Source of the DNA: Zerene cesonia
Lineage: Eukaryota; Arthropoda; Insecta; Lepidoptera; Pieridae
Direction of reading: 5' to 3'
DNA: 64,000 nt
Assembly (NCBI RefSeq): GCF_012273895.1
Contig: NW_024045141.1
Span: forward strand, 310,001-374,000
Shown here: one piece after another, positions 1 through 12,376 of the stretch
How positions within the stretch are numbered: the first letter of the stretch is position 1
How the letters are laid out: each line of letters starts with the position of its first letter
Translations under genes and position numbers: made by a program
Notes under the pieces: generated by a model
The model's input: only the letters and a program-made list of their open reading frames with translations
What the model was told of the DNA's origin: nothing
The model's database searches: none

Positions 1-215
1 GGGAGCCGGAGGCCCATATCCTTTTCCTTCCCCATCACAGTCTTTTCCTTTATTCTTCTCGCCAATCCTTTCTAAATCCATTCCCAATTTAAAGTCAGTC
101 CATTTGTAGATGCGTAAGGTCGATTGCAGACCTTATGCCTCTACAAATGTCCATGGGCGGTGGTAGCGCTTACCATCAGGCGTCCCATCAGCTCCATTGC
201 CGACTGTGACGTAAA
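1..215 (-). repeat. Interspersed repeat family C
   Basis: Shares GGGCGGTGGTAGCGCTTACC ATCAGGCG-type ending and CCTTTTCCTT start with copies at 2093, 18046, 22560, 25588, 33675 and 53895. Probably a short retroelement; origin not recognised. Confidence 0.75.
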
Positions 216-381
216 AAAAAAAAGAAAAGCCTATAGGCTTTCTCAATAAATGGGCTATCTAACACTGAAAGAATTTTTCAAATCGGACCAATCCTGAGAT
301 TAGCGCGTTCAAACAAACAAACAAACACTTCAGCTACACTTCAGCACTTATAAAATTAGTATAGATAAGAGAAAACCTCAC

Positions 382-569
382 CCTTTATCCCTCAATTTGA
401 ACTCCTCTTCGAATTTCTCGTCAAACTCCTCCCTCTTCACTTCCAGCACCTTAGTGTACTCGTCTCCCTTTAAGGGCGGGGAGGGTAGATCCTCAGTACT
501 ATACACAACATCTAAAACGAACGGGGTCTCAACTAGCATTTGCACCGGCACGAAATTCACTTGTTTGTC
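382..569 (-). CDS. MOGS: MOGS coding exon 6 (last in window)
   Basis: The exon begins DKQVNFVPVQMLVETPFVLD and ends with an acidic, Lys-rich helix (KREEFDEKFEEEFKLRDKG). Its phase-2 GTGAGG donor means another exon must lie left of the window. Confidence 0.85.
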
Positions 570-3500
570 CTGAAATTTGTTTATTATTCTATTAATTTTT
601 TTTTTTTTTAGGGTATACAGACAAAAGATAAAAAATATTCAAAATTAAATTGTTCAAGCTACTACTTCATTTAATCGGCTTAGACTCTTATACACTGATT
701 GGATCTCCTGTTTATGTACAAGGTTAATTTATCTTTTTGTACATCAAATTATTTTTCATAACTTTACCTTGTATAAATACATGTATTTTCTTTCTTTCTT
801 TCTTTCTTTCTTACTAATATTAGCCTACATGATCGAGCGGGTGATATTACACTATCCGCGGTATACTGCCCACCCAAACATATAAAAAGTGAAGTCCCGT
901 GTCCCCTACTGGGGTATGGGGCAGATGTTATACATCTGTTTCACTGATCGATTTTCTTTATGGACAAGTAGGTGATCAGCCTTCTGTGTCCTGCCAGACC
1001 GAGACATTTTTTTTTTATAATTGTCCCCACCGGGATTCGAACCCAGGACCCTTCGGTTCTACGCTCACGCGTTTACCACTGTACCAAGGAGGCGTCCAAA
1101 TATATAAACACTACACAAATTTTTGAAAACCACTTTTTCCGAATAGGTAACAACTTCATATATGGAGGTAACTGGAATGCTAAGCATACGTTATAATACT
1201 ATGTTATATATCCTACTAATCCCACTATCCTACTAATATTATAAATGCGAAAGTTTGTAAGGATGTGTGTGTGTTTATTACTCTTTCACGTAAAAACTAC
1301 TGAAGCGGTTGCAATGAAATTTGGTACGTAGACAGCTGGACAACTGGAATAACATATAGGCATCTTTTTATCCCGATATTCCTACGGGATACGGACTATC
1401 GCGGGTGAAACCGCGAGGCGCAGCTAGTATAGTAATACTATCATCGCCTGTCGTGTCACCCCAATAACCTTGCCCATGTAGTCGTGAACCCTTCTTGTTC
1501 GGCGAAAAGGCTTAAAAGAAGGATGTTCTAGAAGGCAGACGAGACACTGGTCTAGTCGCCTACATAATTGGAAATTCTAAACACCTCATCTGCTTATAGT
1601 CTTGCGACTGATTGTAGGCCTGGTCAAGAAAAAAAAAAATGAAATTGTTACAACTAGACCAAAAATAAATGACCTCACGGGCGACACCAGCTTTCAAATG
1701 AAAAAGAATCATCAAAATCACTTCACCCAGTCTAAATTTATGAGGTCACAAAGCCAAAAAACAACAAATAGATAATTGTCTAATTTTTTTTTTGAAGACG
1801 GTTGAAAAAATACCTTATCGTTCAATTCATCATCAGGTCCAACGACAGCCAGACGTCCAAACGCTGGATGCTTCTCGATTTTCAACAGCGAATAATATTT
1901 CTCCTTCAACAAATGCAGACCCGGTGAATGGGCATCAGCATACGAGGTGTGGAGGAGTTTACCTGAAATACATTTATTAATTCTTTATCGTACCTGCCTA
2001 AAAATACCACATACTGTTTTTTTATAGTTATGCAAAAAATTACATTCAGTCAATAAACACATTTTCACACACACACACACACACACAAACACACCGGGAA
2101 CCGGAGGTCCATTTCCTTTTCCTCACCCTTCCCAGTCACTTTCTTTTTTCCGTCGTCAATCCTTTCCTAATCGTAAAAGTAGAGCAGTGCATTAGGAGAG
2201 GCACTAACTCTGTGAGTGTTCATGGGCGGTGGTCATCGCGCACCATCAGGCGCACCATCATATTAACCACCCGCACATAAAAAAAACACGCATACATCAC
2301 TTTTATTTATGGTTATGGCGTTTGAATTTCGACCATAGGGCGACTACAATAGAGATTTACCTTGATGCGGAACCAAATGCACTCTAAAGTTGCCCAAAGA
2401 GGGGGTATACCCCACTATTGCGCCCCGTTCGCCCCAAATTCGTGAATGGGGACCGGAGCCCATTGATTCGTCCAGTGCACCGTACCATATTAATATAAAT
2501 GGTGCATTCGATTTGTTCTGGAAAAAGAAATACAGGTAAAAATCCAGCTTGAAGGACCAAAATATCATACAAAAAATAAGATACGATTTCACAGACTTTC
2601 TGACTCGGTAATCGAATATTTGGAAGGAATGACATGATAAAAGGACATGATAAAATCCTTTTCAAATGAATATGTATAAATGGAAATTTACAATGATTAT
2701 TCTTCAAATAAATCAATTTTTTTTTTGTTATTTATAAAAGGTAAAGTATCATTTTGTAGACAAATTCAAATAACACCAGATTACATACTTCAATAACTCA
2801 ATATTTCAATATTGGCCAGTCAAAAATTTAAAACTCGTAACAAAACATACCTACATACCCATTTTACTTAACATAGCAACTACCAGCAAGCTTGAATCCA
2901 CATAGAACTACCAAATTCTACCAATGACCAACAAAATCTACCGAATGCTTACCACAGAGGTTATATTAATTCTAGCAGTCCACTGACCCCCGTGCTCACC
3001 GCCGGCCGTTTTAATAAACGACGTCACGATATCGTGCGGCGGATCCGATATTATCTGTTCGCCGAACGTGAAACCGTCGTGTCGAATCCAACCATAGGTT
3101 GGTAAATTGTCGTTCTGTTCGCACCAGTGTCTGAAATTTGATTTGATGCGATTTGATTTGAGTCACACTGGATTACACACACTACAATATACCTAAATGT
3201 GTTGTAGTAAGAAATTTTTAGTACCTACGAAAATAAGACATTTATTACAACTCTGAACAATTCTACTAATAAACTTGAATTATTTATTTATTATCCTACT
3301 TATCCTACTATCCTTATATTATAAATGCGAAAATTTGTAAAGATGTGTGTGTGTTTGTTACTCTTTCACACAAAAACTACTGAACTGATTGAATTGTTAC
3401 GTAGATAGCTGGACAACGGGAATAACATATAGACAACTTTTTATCCCGATATTCCTACAGACGGGGATACGGACTTACGCGGGTGAAACCGCTGCTTATT

Positions 3501-4659
3501 TAAGCATAATTATTTGTATTTTACACAAAATATATTTGATTTTCTCTTCACTGTATATTGGTTTTTGTGCCAAATAAAGGTATGCTTATGTTTTCGAGTT
3601 CCATAGGCTACAAGCTTTTGTCCAAAGCTTAATAGATGTTATTATACATATAAGCCATCCTCTTGAATCATTCTATACAGTTTTTACTAACACAGCTAAA
3701 GCCTGTGTAAGTTTCTACCAATATAATTCTATGAATTTAACAGATTTAATAAAGACTTTATTATCACTATTATCCTATTTATTAAAACAAATCTATCAAA
3801 GTCCATTGCATAATTTTAATGATTTAAGAATCGGGAAAGACAGAGCAAGCAATTTTGTTTTATACAATGTAGTGATATCACACCACGGTCAAAAACCAGG
3901 TTGGACCGCTAGTACATACACAATTTGAATACATAATCACATAAAAATATAAACAGTCATAACACCAACCTAATTCCCTTATGAGCAGATGCAGCCAGCT
4001 CATACCACATCATGCCAAACACAGGTGATCTGGGCTCCCGACTTTTTAGCCCAAAGTATACCCCGGGTCTGTATGTACCCCAGTATCTGTCTGGAACGTC
4101 TAGACCTGTGTCCTGAACAGCCTGGAAAATATTATTTTTATGGAATGATAATTTAAAAATACTATAGCATTTTCCATACAATTTCGAGTATTGGTATAAT
4201 TTTAAAACATGCACTAATACTAATGAGCCATTGCATTGATAAATGAAATGGAAATATTTAATTTTTAGTTTTATAGCATTGAAATGCTTCATAAATTAGA
4301 AATTTTGAAAGAATAGAAGAAATTTGATCACGAGGCGGGATTCGAACCGCGTTTTTTGCCAAACTAGAAATGGAAATAATTGAGAAATTGAGAAAAACAT
4401 TTCTATTTACGCTAAGTGTGCCGGTATTTTTATAAGTTACCTTTTCACCATCGAAGGGTGTGTTGACTCTTGTTTCAAGATACCCTAAGGTACCAATATA
4501 CACAGCGACAATCAAACATATTACTCCTATCACTGTTTTCCATACAGTTTGAAACTGATAAGATCGTATGGTTGTTGAATTTTCGGAACTGCTCGACCCA
4601 CTTGTTTCATTATTATTTCCATGTTTATGAGGTATATTGGACTTTCTGTGTCTTACCAT
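382..4659 (-). CDS. MOGS: Mannosyl-oligosaccharide glucosidase (glucosidase I), N-terminal 348 residues; 3' part outside window
   Basis: Six minus-strand exons read continuously: 4659-4441, 4121-3970, 3130-2953, 2517-2361, 1962-1814, 569-382, all with GT-AG borders and matching phases (0, 2, 0, 1, 0, 2). Exon 1 encodes a Ser/Asn-rich cytosolic tail and one hydrophobic segment (about residues 41-60), as expected of a type II ER membrane protein. Exons 2-3 carry glucosidase I signatures: RYWGTYRPGVYFGLKSREPRSP, of which RYWGTYRPGVYFGLK is the core, and RHWCEQNDNLPTYGW followed by HDGFTFGEQ, both in the N-terminal beta domain of GH63. Known role: removes the terminal alpha-1,2-glucose from Glc3Man9GlcNAc2 in the ER lumen. 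The exon 6 donor at 381-380 shows the gene continues to the left. The family is usually about 800 residues, so the catalytic (alpha/alpha)6 domain and its acidic residues are not visible here. The start ATG is the first codon of the membrane-anchor exon. Head-to-head with Chip. Confidence 0.93.
784..812. repeat. TTTC microsatellite
   Basis: Seven TTTC/TTCT units in a MOGS intron. Confidence 0.9.
888..1098 (-). mobile_element. tRNA-derived SINE, family A
   Basis: The tRNA-like head is at the right end (minus sense: CCTTGGTACAGTGG A box, GGGTTCGAATCCCG B box). The body ends with the GGGGACACGGGACTTCAC sequence shared by all copies. Confidence 0.88.
1211..1427 (+). mobile_element. Helitron-like non-autonomous element, family D
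   Basis: Starts TCCTACTAAT...TATAAATGCGAAAG and ends with a small GC hairpin (GCGGGTGAAACCGCG) before CTAG followed by T, the usual Helitron 3' end. No coding capacity. Family assignment is by end structure only. Confidence 0.75.
1814..1962 (-). CDS. MOGS: MOGS coding exon 5
   Basis: The exon encodes 50 codons including the split first Gly, beginning GKLLHTSYADAHSPGLHLL. Acceptor ATTTCAG, donor GTATTT, phase 0 at the end. Confidence 0.85.
2093..2275 (-). repeat. Interspersed repeat family C
   Basis: GGGAACCGGAGGTCCATTTC through GGGCGGTGGTCATCGCGCAC. A CA microsatellite precedes it (2065-2092). Confidence 0.75.
2361..2517 (-). CDS. MOGS: MOGS coding exon 4
   Basis: The exon encodes a beta-rich stretch beginning NKSNAPFILIWYGALD. 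It ends in phase 1 at a GTAAAT donor and is in frame with both neighbours. Confidence 0.85.
2953..3130 (-). CDS. MOGS: MOGS coding exon 3
   Basis: The split Arg codon is completed here, giving RHWCEQND, then YGWIRHDGFTFGEQ and GGEHGGQW. All are family motifs. Donor GTAAGC. Confidence 0.9.
3970..4121 (-). CDS. MOGS: MOGS coding exon 2
   Basis: The acceptor is TTTTCCAG. The exon encodes WGTYRPGVYFGLKSR and GMMWYE, the most recognisable glucosidase I N-terminal motif, and ends in phase 2. Confidence 0.92.
4441..4659 (-). CDS. MOGS: MOGS coding exon 1 (cytosolic tail and signal anchor)
   Basis: This exon has 73 codons and ends in phase 0 at a GTAACT donor. A low-complexity Ser/Asn stretch (SGSSSSENS) is followed by a hydrophobic run (VIGVICLIVAVYIGTLGYL) that fits a signal anchor. 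Confidence 0.9.
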
Positions 4660-5639
4660 GTCAAATGGATATTCAACTTAACAATTTGCAAAATAATATT
4701 GTTTGTTTTAATTTATTTTAGCGTAGTATTGACTTTTTAATCTCAATTTTATGGTTTTCTTCGCCCGACCAAATCGGACAAACGTCAATACAATATGCAG
4801 GCCGGAGCTTTCACGTAGATTGACATTAGTGTTACGTTCTGAAATTCAATAAATATATTTTATACACATTAATTTATTGTCAATCAACTAAAAAATTTTT
4901 TTTTTTTAAATATTTGGTTTTGATAAATATAAAAACACTTTAAATATTCTAATAACCAAATAATCTAACCACATAAATCTAAAAAATTGTTGTAGAGGTG
5001 GCAAATGTAACAATTAAGTTAAAATCTGAATGAATTAAACTAATATCTTGCAATTATGTTAAACTACGCAACCAAAAAGTGGTATATTAATGCGGGTATC
5101 TGGACTCAACTGTAAACCTTTAACTTGACGCGCGGAACTTGGAAAAGATGTGCAAATAATTTAAAAAATTAATCAGAGATGGCGCTGAAAGTACCAACGT
5201 AGAAAAAATAAACCATATCAAGAGATTCTCTGTAAAAGTCATAGATAGGTAAGGATAGGCATGGTAAAAATAGTACTATGAGTCGCGTAAATATTATTTG
5301 TTTAACAAAATCATTAGTGAGCGCATTATGTTCTTAACGTTTTTTTTTAAATTAAAATGTGAAAATAATTGGCGCTATTCAGAATCAGTTTTATTGATTC
5401 TTAGTTAAATAATCGATTTAAAAAAGCGATTGAAGCGCTGTAAGGGAATCTACCAATAACACGCCACCTGTCCAAAAGGTCGATAAAGTAGTTCAACCGC
5501 GTCGGTACAACAGTATACACCCCCCACGTCGCAACCCCCGCCCCGCCCCGACGCTCGAATTCAGTACGATCGAGCGCCACGAGTCGCGCGTACATACCGT
5601 GAAAAATCGCGACATGCATGACGCTACGCGACTGTCATG
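4660..5639. other. Intergenic region between divergent MOGS and Chip
   Basis: No coding signal or recognisable transposon. It includes a GC-rich patch with CpGs at about 5500-5620. It probably holds the MOGS promoter and perhaps part of a shared bidirectional promoter, but I see no clear TATA box. Confidence 0.5.
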
Positions 5640-5904
5640 AAACGAACGCTGTTTTCAAAAACTTATTAGTGAAATAATGTAAAACAATTAATAAATAAAC
5701 GTTGTGTAACACCGTGGCAAGGAGGACGTGTGTGTATTCGTTTTTGACCCGCCGGCCGGCTAAGCGGCACGCGACGACCAAAAAAAAAGCAACTGATGTC
5801 AGTGAGCCAGTGGATTGTTAGTAGCAGTGTTGTGTAGTTTAAAATAGTTAAATGGATACACGTCGTGCAATGTTCGTATGAGGAAGAAAGGCAACCGAAA
5901 CATT
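5640..5904 (+). promoter_or_regulatory. Candidate 5' exon / promoter of Chip, head-to-head with MOGS
   Basis: GC-richer, repeat-free sequence 1 kb upstream of the MOGS start ends in a strong donor, CATT|GTAAGT (GT at 5905). A short open frame, ATG 5878 (MRKKGNRNI), runs in phase 0 to this donor and would join in frame to an exon starting exactly at 16131. Two earlier ATGs (about 5852 and 5870) stop at 5879-5881, so it could equally be noncoding leader. This is inference; no transcript is visible. Confidence 0.35.
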
Positions 5905-8840
5905 GTAAGTGGTGAAACCGAGTGATTTTGATTTCAAAATGCGGGGTGTCCCACCCTCGTCGATTCTATTCGTTTGGGGTGGCTGAACGAACCACGGAGG
6001 TACGGAGGTCCATCCCTCGTACGCTTTTTTTTTCTATCCGAACAGGTCCCTAACCCCTTTTTTATGCGGCCAGTTTTTTTGGAGGGAATGTTGCTGTATC
6101 GATCTTTTTATAGGTTATAATCTGTATTTGTTTTTATTTGTATGATTTGAAAACGGAACGTTCGAATTCAGTCGTTCTTTGCAATGGATTCCATTTGATA
6201 ATATTGTTTTTGAACTCACTTTAAACAATACTAAATAATTATAGGTAATATATTACAACTTACGTTTCGTATTATTTTAACAACACTATGACTTTTATAT
6301 ACCCTCTACAGGGTAAATTTGTGTTGTCTATTTGTAATTAATTACTTTACCAAAACCATCGACATTTCCATCCATATATACCGTAAAAATATAAATTTAC
6401 GTTTATTCCTTCTTGCGTGTTCAGTTCTTTTTATTAGAGCTAAAACTCGGAAGTTTTGTAGTAGAGATATAATACGATACGATTTTGTAGGTAAACTTTA
6501 TATAATTATATATCAAATAGTGTGAAATAAAAACCAGTTATCTATCAGGTAAACAATTTATATGTAATCGAACTTCGGATGTATTATGTTTTATTTATGT
6601 ACGCACACGTGAGAGAAACACGGTTTTTTAATTTGTAGAAGTTTTGTATTTAGTTTAATTTTATTGAATTACACAATATATTTGTGTGTTCAAAGATGAC
6701 AAACAAATGATATACTTTGTTTGTTGTAGTTTTATAAGCTAAATAGCTGCTTGCCTATATGTTATTCCAGTTGTCCAGCTGTCTACGTACCAAATTTCAT
6801 TGCAATCGGTTCAGTAGTTTTTTTGTGAAAGAGTAACAAACACACACACATCCTTACAAACTTTCGCGTTTATAATATTAGTAGGATAATACTATCACTT
6901 ATGTTTGACTTAAAATTGCCAGATTGACCTTATTTTTAAATAACAACTAGTATATTTGTCCATGCTTATAGCCTCTAAATAGAAAAATAATACTTAGCTG
7001 AAATATTATTTTTGCTGGAAACTGTATAGTGTAGTCCTTTCAAACCCCTCTTAGGTTGGTCCGGGGTTCGAACCCCGGTGTAGACACCTGACGATAGATT
7101 CTATTTTTGTGTGCGTGTGTGTGTATGTGACATGTGATCGTATGTGTGAATTTTCATAATTAAACATTTTCACATGAGCTCTTACATTATATATCACTTT
7201 TTTTAAGCGACACCTAATTTCTCAAAAAAAAAAACTCGTATACAGATACGATCTATCTAACGGTCAGATTTTATCGTAATTTGTAAAGCACTTGAGTAGC
7301 GAAGCCGCTGAGAGTTACGAGTTAATTTAGCACTTGTAATGTTAGTATAATGTAACCGGTTTTCGTCAAGGTGAATATGTTCTGCGATGTCGCGTTTGTG
7401 GGTAAATTTTCTTCAGAAACGGTTGAGCCGTTTTTGCGTGTAAGCGTCATTCGATGTGAGTACAAAATTTTGTGTTGATACTGTGATAGTACAGTTTGTT
7501 TGTGTGTATGGATGGGATAAGCTTTGCTAAGATTAAATCGAAAGTCAAAGTATTTATAATATAAAGTATAACGTGAAATTCTGCATTTATTATTGAAATT
7601 AATTTGATATTCGTTGAAAGCATATCAAACCTCTCTTAGCGTGGTCCGGAGTTCGATCCCTTACGCAGACACCTGACGACATTGACTACGTGAAAACATT
7701 TTTTTCTAATGCTAATTTTAAAAATTTGACTTAAATGTGATGCCGGGTGGCATGCTATCTCTGTGCGAAATTTCATCCATATGGAAACAGCCGTTTTTGC
7801 GCAAAAGTGTAACAAACGCCCATATACAAGATAGTATTAGATTCGTTTCAAAGAATTGATCCACGATCAAATATTTTCGATAAAACTTTTTAAAATTTTT
7901 CATTACAAATTACAAACAATGCTATATAAAATATAGTAGACTAGTTCTTCGTCCCGGCTTCGCCCGTAGTAAGTATAGAGCCTATGTCATTCTGTGCTTT
8001 CTTATGGTGAAAGAATTTTTGATATCGGTCCAGCAGATTTCGTGTGAAAACATTACAAGCATACGTACATTCAGATCTTTCCTCTTTATAGTATAAATGT
8101 AATTAGATAGATTATTTAATAGAAAGAAATTTAAACGGATTTCAAACGCGATTTATTCATTATATTATTAACCCGACGTTTCGAACACTTTACAGCGAGC
8201 GTGCTCACGGGGAGACACAACGGTTTAAAATCCGTTCAAAAAAGTCTTTAATTTCTAAATGATGAGATGATACTCGCGTAAAATCAACCACAAGAAAGTA
8301 CTTATAAAAAGCTTTTAATATTTTTAATCTTTAGAATCTCTATAATATTATAAATGCGAAAGTAACTGTCTGTCTGTCTGTCTTTTTCTCGCCTAAACCA
8401 CTGAATAGATTTCTATGAAATTTGCTAGCGAAAGGAAATACGAGATTTTCTATTCCATAAATCCCACGAGTTGAAATACATTACCACAAGGTGAAATACT
8501 CAGAAACTAAACCGTCCCCACCAAATTTTCAGATCAAATATGTGGGGAGCTATACCAAATGTATATGGTACCATATTGCGAGGCACCAGATATCAAATAA
8601 AAAAAAAAATTACAAAATCGTTTCAAGCAGTAAGAAGTTCCTAACAAACACAAACAAAAATTCAGTCGAATCGAGAACCTCCCCTCCCCTTCCCCTTTTT
8701 CGGTTAACAAACCACACCCACTCTAAGGTCATGTCTTCTATCACATGGGATTTTTACGTACCCCATTCGTACCCTCAATTACATATATATTGGTACGTGG
8801 CCCATGACTAATTACTGTTAATTATTATTAAATCTATCTA

Positions 8841-9123
8841 ATGCAGTGGGGGCTCAGTGGTGAGAACATCGAACTTAAAAATCGATGAGTCTTAATTAGA
8901 AGAAATTAATTGATTTTTCAATTTATCTGCACATGTGTAACATCACCACTGCTTAAAACATTGAAGAAAAACATCGTGAGGAAACCTGCGTGTCCGAGAA
9001 TCAAAAGTTCGACGACATGTGACATCTGCCAACCCGCACTTGGCCAGCGTGGTGGATTATGGCCTAAACCCTCATAGGAGGCCTGTGTCCCAGCAGTGGG
9101 AACATATATGGGCAGATGATGAA
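8841..9123 (+). mobile_element. SINE family B (lepidopteran tRNA-derived type)
   Basis: GCTCAGTGGTGAGAAC head, AACATCGTGAGGAAACC body, and CCCAGCAGTGGGAAC end followed by a GATGAT tail. The B box region is damaged. Confidence 0.83.
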
Positions 9124-9529
9124 TATTAAATCTATAGAATTGTAGTGTCTCTAATATTAAAATAAGGGCTTATAACTAAATACATGTGGAAATGTAAACA
9201 CTCGTCCCGGCGCCGCCCGAATATCAAGATACCTGTTTTATCCTTAGGGAGTATTTAATCGGGATAAAAAGTATCCTATTATCCAAGTCAGCTCATATAT
9301 AGCCCTGTCTGTATAGCAAATTTCATCAAAATCCGGTCAGTAGTTTCAGCGTGATTGACGGACCAACATCCAAACGAACAAACTGTCACATTTAGAATAT
9401 TAGTCTACATACTATACATACTAAGAATAACTAAGGACATGTATGAAAAAACCTTTTTTGACTATGTAAAGACTAATATGTTACATAAATTATTGAGATT
9501 TTGTTACTTCCATATTCTTTATATTTTAT

Positions 9530-9735
9530 TAGCTGTTGCACCTTGCGGTTTCACCCGCGTAAGTCTGTATCCTGTAGGAATATCGGGATAAAAAGTTGCC
9601 TATACGTCATTCCAGTTGTCCAGCTATCTACGTACCAAATTTCATTGCAATCGGTTCAGTAATTTTTGCCTGAAAGAGCAACAAACACACACACATCCTT
9701 ACAAACTTTCGCATTTATGGTATTAGTAGGAAGGA
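9530..9735 (-). mobile_element. Helitron-like element, family D
   Basis: Reverse orientation. The CTAG end is mutated (TTAG in the window sense). Confidence 0.72.
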
Positions 9736-9980
9736 TATAAGTGAAGCAACCGTCAAATGCATACAAATTAGTTAGTTTCTTTATTAGATTCTAAAGTTCT
9801 ATCCTAATCCATATGACAACAATTCTCTATCGAACACATAAGAACCCCGAAATGATTGAGAACCCGCGGGAGCAATTGAGAACCTTGTATTTTTGATGTC
9901 GATTAAATTTTATTTACATCAAACAAAATCAATGTGAATCGGGCAGCACGCGGCGTTCCCGAAACCCGTAAGCCGCGCCG

Positions 9981-10025
9981 TGACGTCACATTTCTTATCA
10001 ACGTGACATGGAATTGATGACGTCA
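9981..10025. promoter_or_regulatory. Pair of perfect CRE palindromes
   Basis: TGACGTCA at 9981-9988 and 10018-10025 in a GC-richer, transposon-free segment of intron 1. Confidence 0.4.
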
Positions 10026-10259
10026 TAGCGTGACTAGCTGCTCTTATATATTATTAGATATTTATATACTAGGAGACCCGGCAAACGCTGTTCTGCCTTA
10101 CTCTTATCATTTAAATAATATTAGGGATTTTATAAAATTTCCATAAAATTTCATAAGAATGAGTCCAGTCGTTTCGGAGGAGTATCGTAACGAATATTTG
10201 TGACACGAGATATTTTATATTAGATACTAGCTTTAATTTTTAGTTATATAGCATTGAAA

Positions 10260-10505
10260 TCCTACTAATCCTACTTCCTACTATCCTACTAGTCCTACTA
10301 TCCCACTTCCCACTAATATTATAAATGGGAAAGTTTGTAAGAATGTTTGTGTTTATTGCTCATTCACGCAAATATTACAGAACCGATTGCAATGAAATTT
10401 GGTACATAGACAGCTGGACAACTGGAATAACATATAGACAACTTTTTATCCCAATATTCCTACGGGATACGGACTTACGCGGGTAAAACCGCGGGGCGCA
10501 GCTAG
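10260..10505 (+). mobile_element. Helitron-like element, family D
   Basis: Full length, with repeated CCTACT at the 5' end and GGGGCGCAG then CTAG at the 3' end. Confidence 0.75.
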
Positions 10506-11259
10506 TGCTTTATAAATGAGATATTTTGAATGAATAGAAAAAATAGAAATAAATTTGATCACGAGGCGGGATAGATAGCTATTCGCCCCAGCTTCGCCCG
10601 TGGTACATATATAGCCTATTACGCTCAGTGAAGTGCAGGATTTGATTGGTGAAAGAATTTTTGAAATCGGTCCAGTGGTATTTGCATAAGAACGTTACAA
10701 ACATACAAAGATACAAGTTTCGACTTTGTACTATTATATATATACTAGCTGCACCCGGCAAACGCTGTTCTGCCTTACTCTTATCATTTAGGGGTATGAA
10801 AAATAGATGTTGGCCGATTCTCATAGATACCGGATAAGCACAAAAAATTTCATCAAAATCGGTCAAGCCGTTTCGGAGGAGTATGGCAACGAAAACTGTG
10901 ACACGAGAATTTTATATATTAGATGACCAGCTGCTCGCCCCGGCATCGCCCGTCGAATACAAGCTGAAATATTTTTCCGGGTTAAAAAATATCCTATTGC
11001 ACAGAAGTATCCTATAGCACTCGTGAATAATGTAACTTTCTTGTGGTAAAAGAAATTTTAAACCGAACCAGTAGTTTCGGAACCTTTACAAAACAACCAA
11101 AAAAATTTTCCTCTTTATTTTATTAAGATAGTATATTTAATCATAATTACATTTATAAGTTTTTTTTTTTTTTATAAAAGGCGGTTTTTTTTAATATTTG
11201 TAAAAATACGACGTAAATAGAATACCCTACCTCCTGCTTTTTACTATTTCTATACACAG

Positions 11260-11395
11260 TGGGTTGCCTGGAAGAGATCACTCTTTAGTGATAAGGTCGC
11301 CTTGTGTGCTGGTCTAGTTTTAAGTTTTTATATTTAAGGTTTATTTGTATACCAGTATAATAAAGTGTTAAATAAATAAATAAATAAATGAATAG
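11260..11395 (+). mobile_element. LINE-type 3' tail
   Basis: GGTTGCCTGGAAGAGATCAC, GATAAGGTCGCC, then an AT-rich stretch ending in (AAAT)n. Related copies: 17184-17420, 28400-28535, 32010-32330, 34755-34905, 51515-51650. Confidence 0.65.
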
Positions 11396-11698
11396 AATCA
11401 AGTAGTTGAACCCGCGCCAAGCGAAGCCGGGGTAATGGCTAGTCATAAATGACTCGGTAGCAAAACAAAAAAATAACATAGATCTGACAGTAGTTGGGCC
11501 AGAAACTAGTTATCATTCGACTGTGATTGTTTTGTATTGTTCAGGTCTCGAGACGACATATTAACGGGTTTAAAAGCGGTTTAATTTTTTTGTGAATGTT
11601 TTTTCAACCGACTTGAAAAAAAGGGAGGGGCGGTTGTCAATACGAGTGTTAGTATTTTCTTGTGTTTGATTTTGCGCGAGTTTTATACATTAAGAAAT

Positions 11699-11861
11699 TA
11701 AAGATTTTTAAACAGATTTTAAACGCGATTTATTCATTATGTTATTAACCCGGTCACGGGGAGAGGTCAGTCTCGCTCGCTGTAAAGTGTTCGAAACGTC
11801 GGGTTAATAATATAATGAATAAATCGCGTTTAAAATCCGTTTAAAAGTCTTTTATTTCCAT
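11699..11861. mobile_element. Foldback MITE with about 50-base inverted repeats
   Basis: AAACGCGATTTATTCATTAT...TTATTAACCCG at left faces CGGGTTAATAATATAATGAA...TCGCGTTTAAAATC at right. The short centre contains GTAAAGTGTTCGAAACGTC. A partial copy lies at 8135-8235 and fragments at 56355-56445 and 62185-62250. Confidence 0.8.
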
Positions 11862-12156
11862 ATATCTATTTATCCCAACTCCCGGCATGGGTAGAGACTA
11901 TAATAAAGAACCTGGACTGTAATTAATGAAACTATCGATTTAACCATTTGGCTGTGACTTCATAGACTAGCGACCTACCCCAGCTTCGCGCGGGTGTAAT
12001 AATACATGATATACGTATAAACCTTTCTCTTGAACCACTCTTCGTCAAAACTATTGTTATAACCTTCCACGTTAAATAAAACAAAATCTGTTGAGTAATA
12101 TTAAAGATACAGACACACAGACGGTGTACGAGATAGCGAATTTGATTTATACTATA

Positions 12157-12376
12157 CTAGCTGCGCCCCGCGGTTTCACCCGCGTAAGTCCGTATCCCGT
12201 AGGAATATCGGGATAAAAAGCTAGCTTTGCTTATTTGTTATTCCAGTTGTCCAGCTATCTACGTACCAAATTTCATTGCAATCGGTTCAGCAGTTTTTGC
12301 GTGAAAGAGCAACAAACACACACACATCCTTACAAACTTTCGCATTTATAATATTAGTAGGAAGGATTAGTAGGAT
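12157..12376 (-). mobile_element. Helitron-like element, family D
   Basis: Reverse orientation, intact CTAG and GC hairpin end. Confidence 0.75.

Noticed and set aside
1030..1095. tRNA gene
   Set aside because: A and B boxes are present but the arms do not form a full cloverleaf, and the same head recurs in at least six copies with a common body: a SINE.
3389..3577. Short frame in a MOGS intron as an extra exon
   Set aside because: It lies on the wrong strand and mostly inside a truncated family D element.
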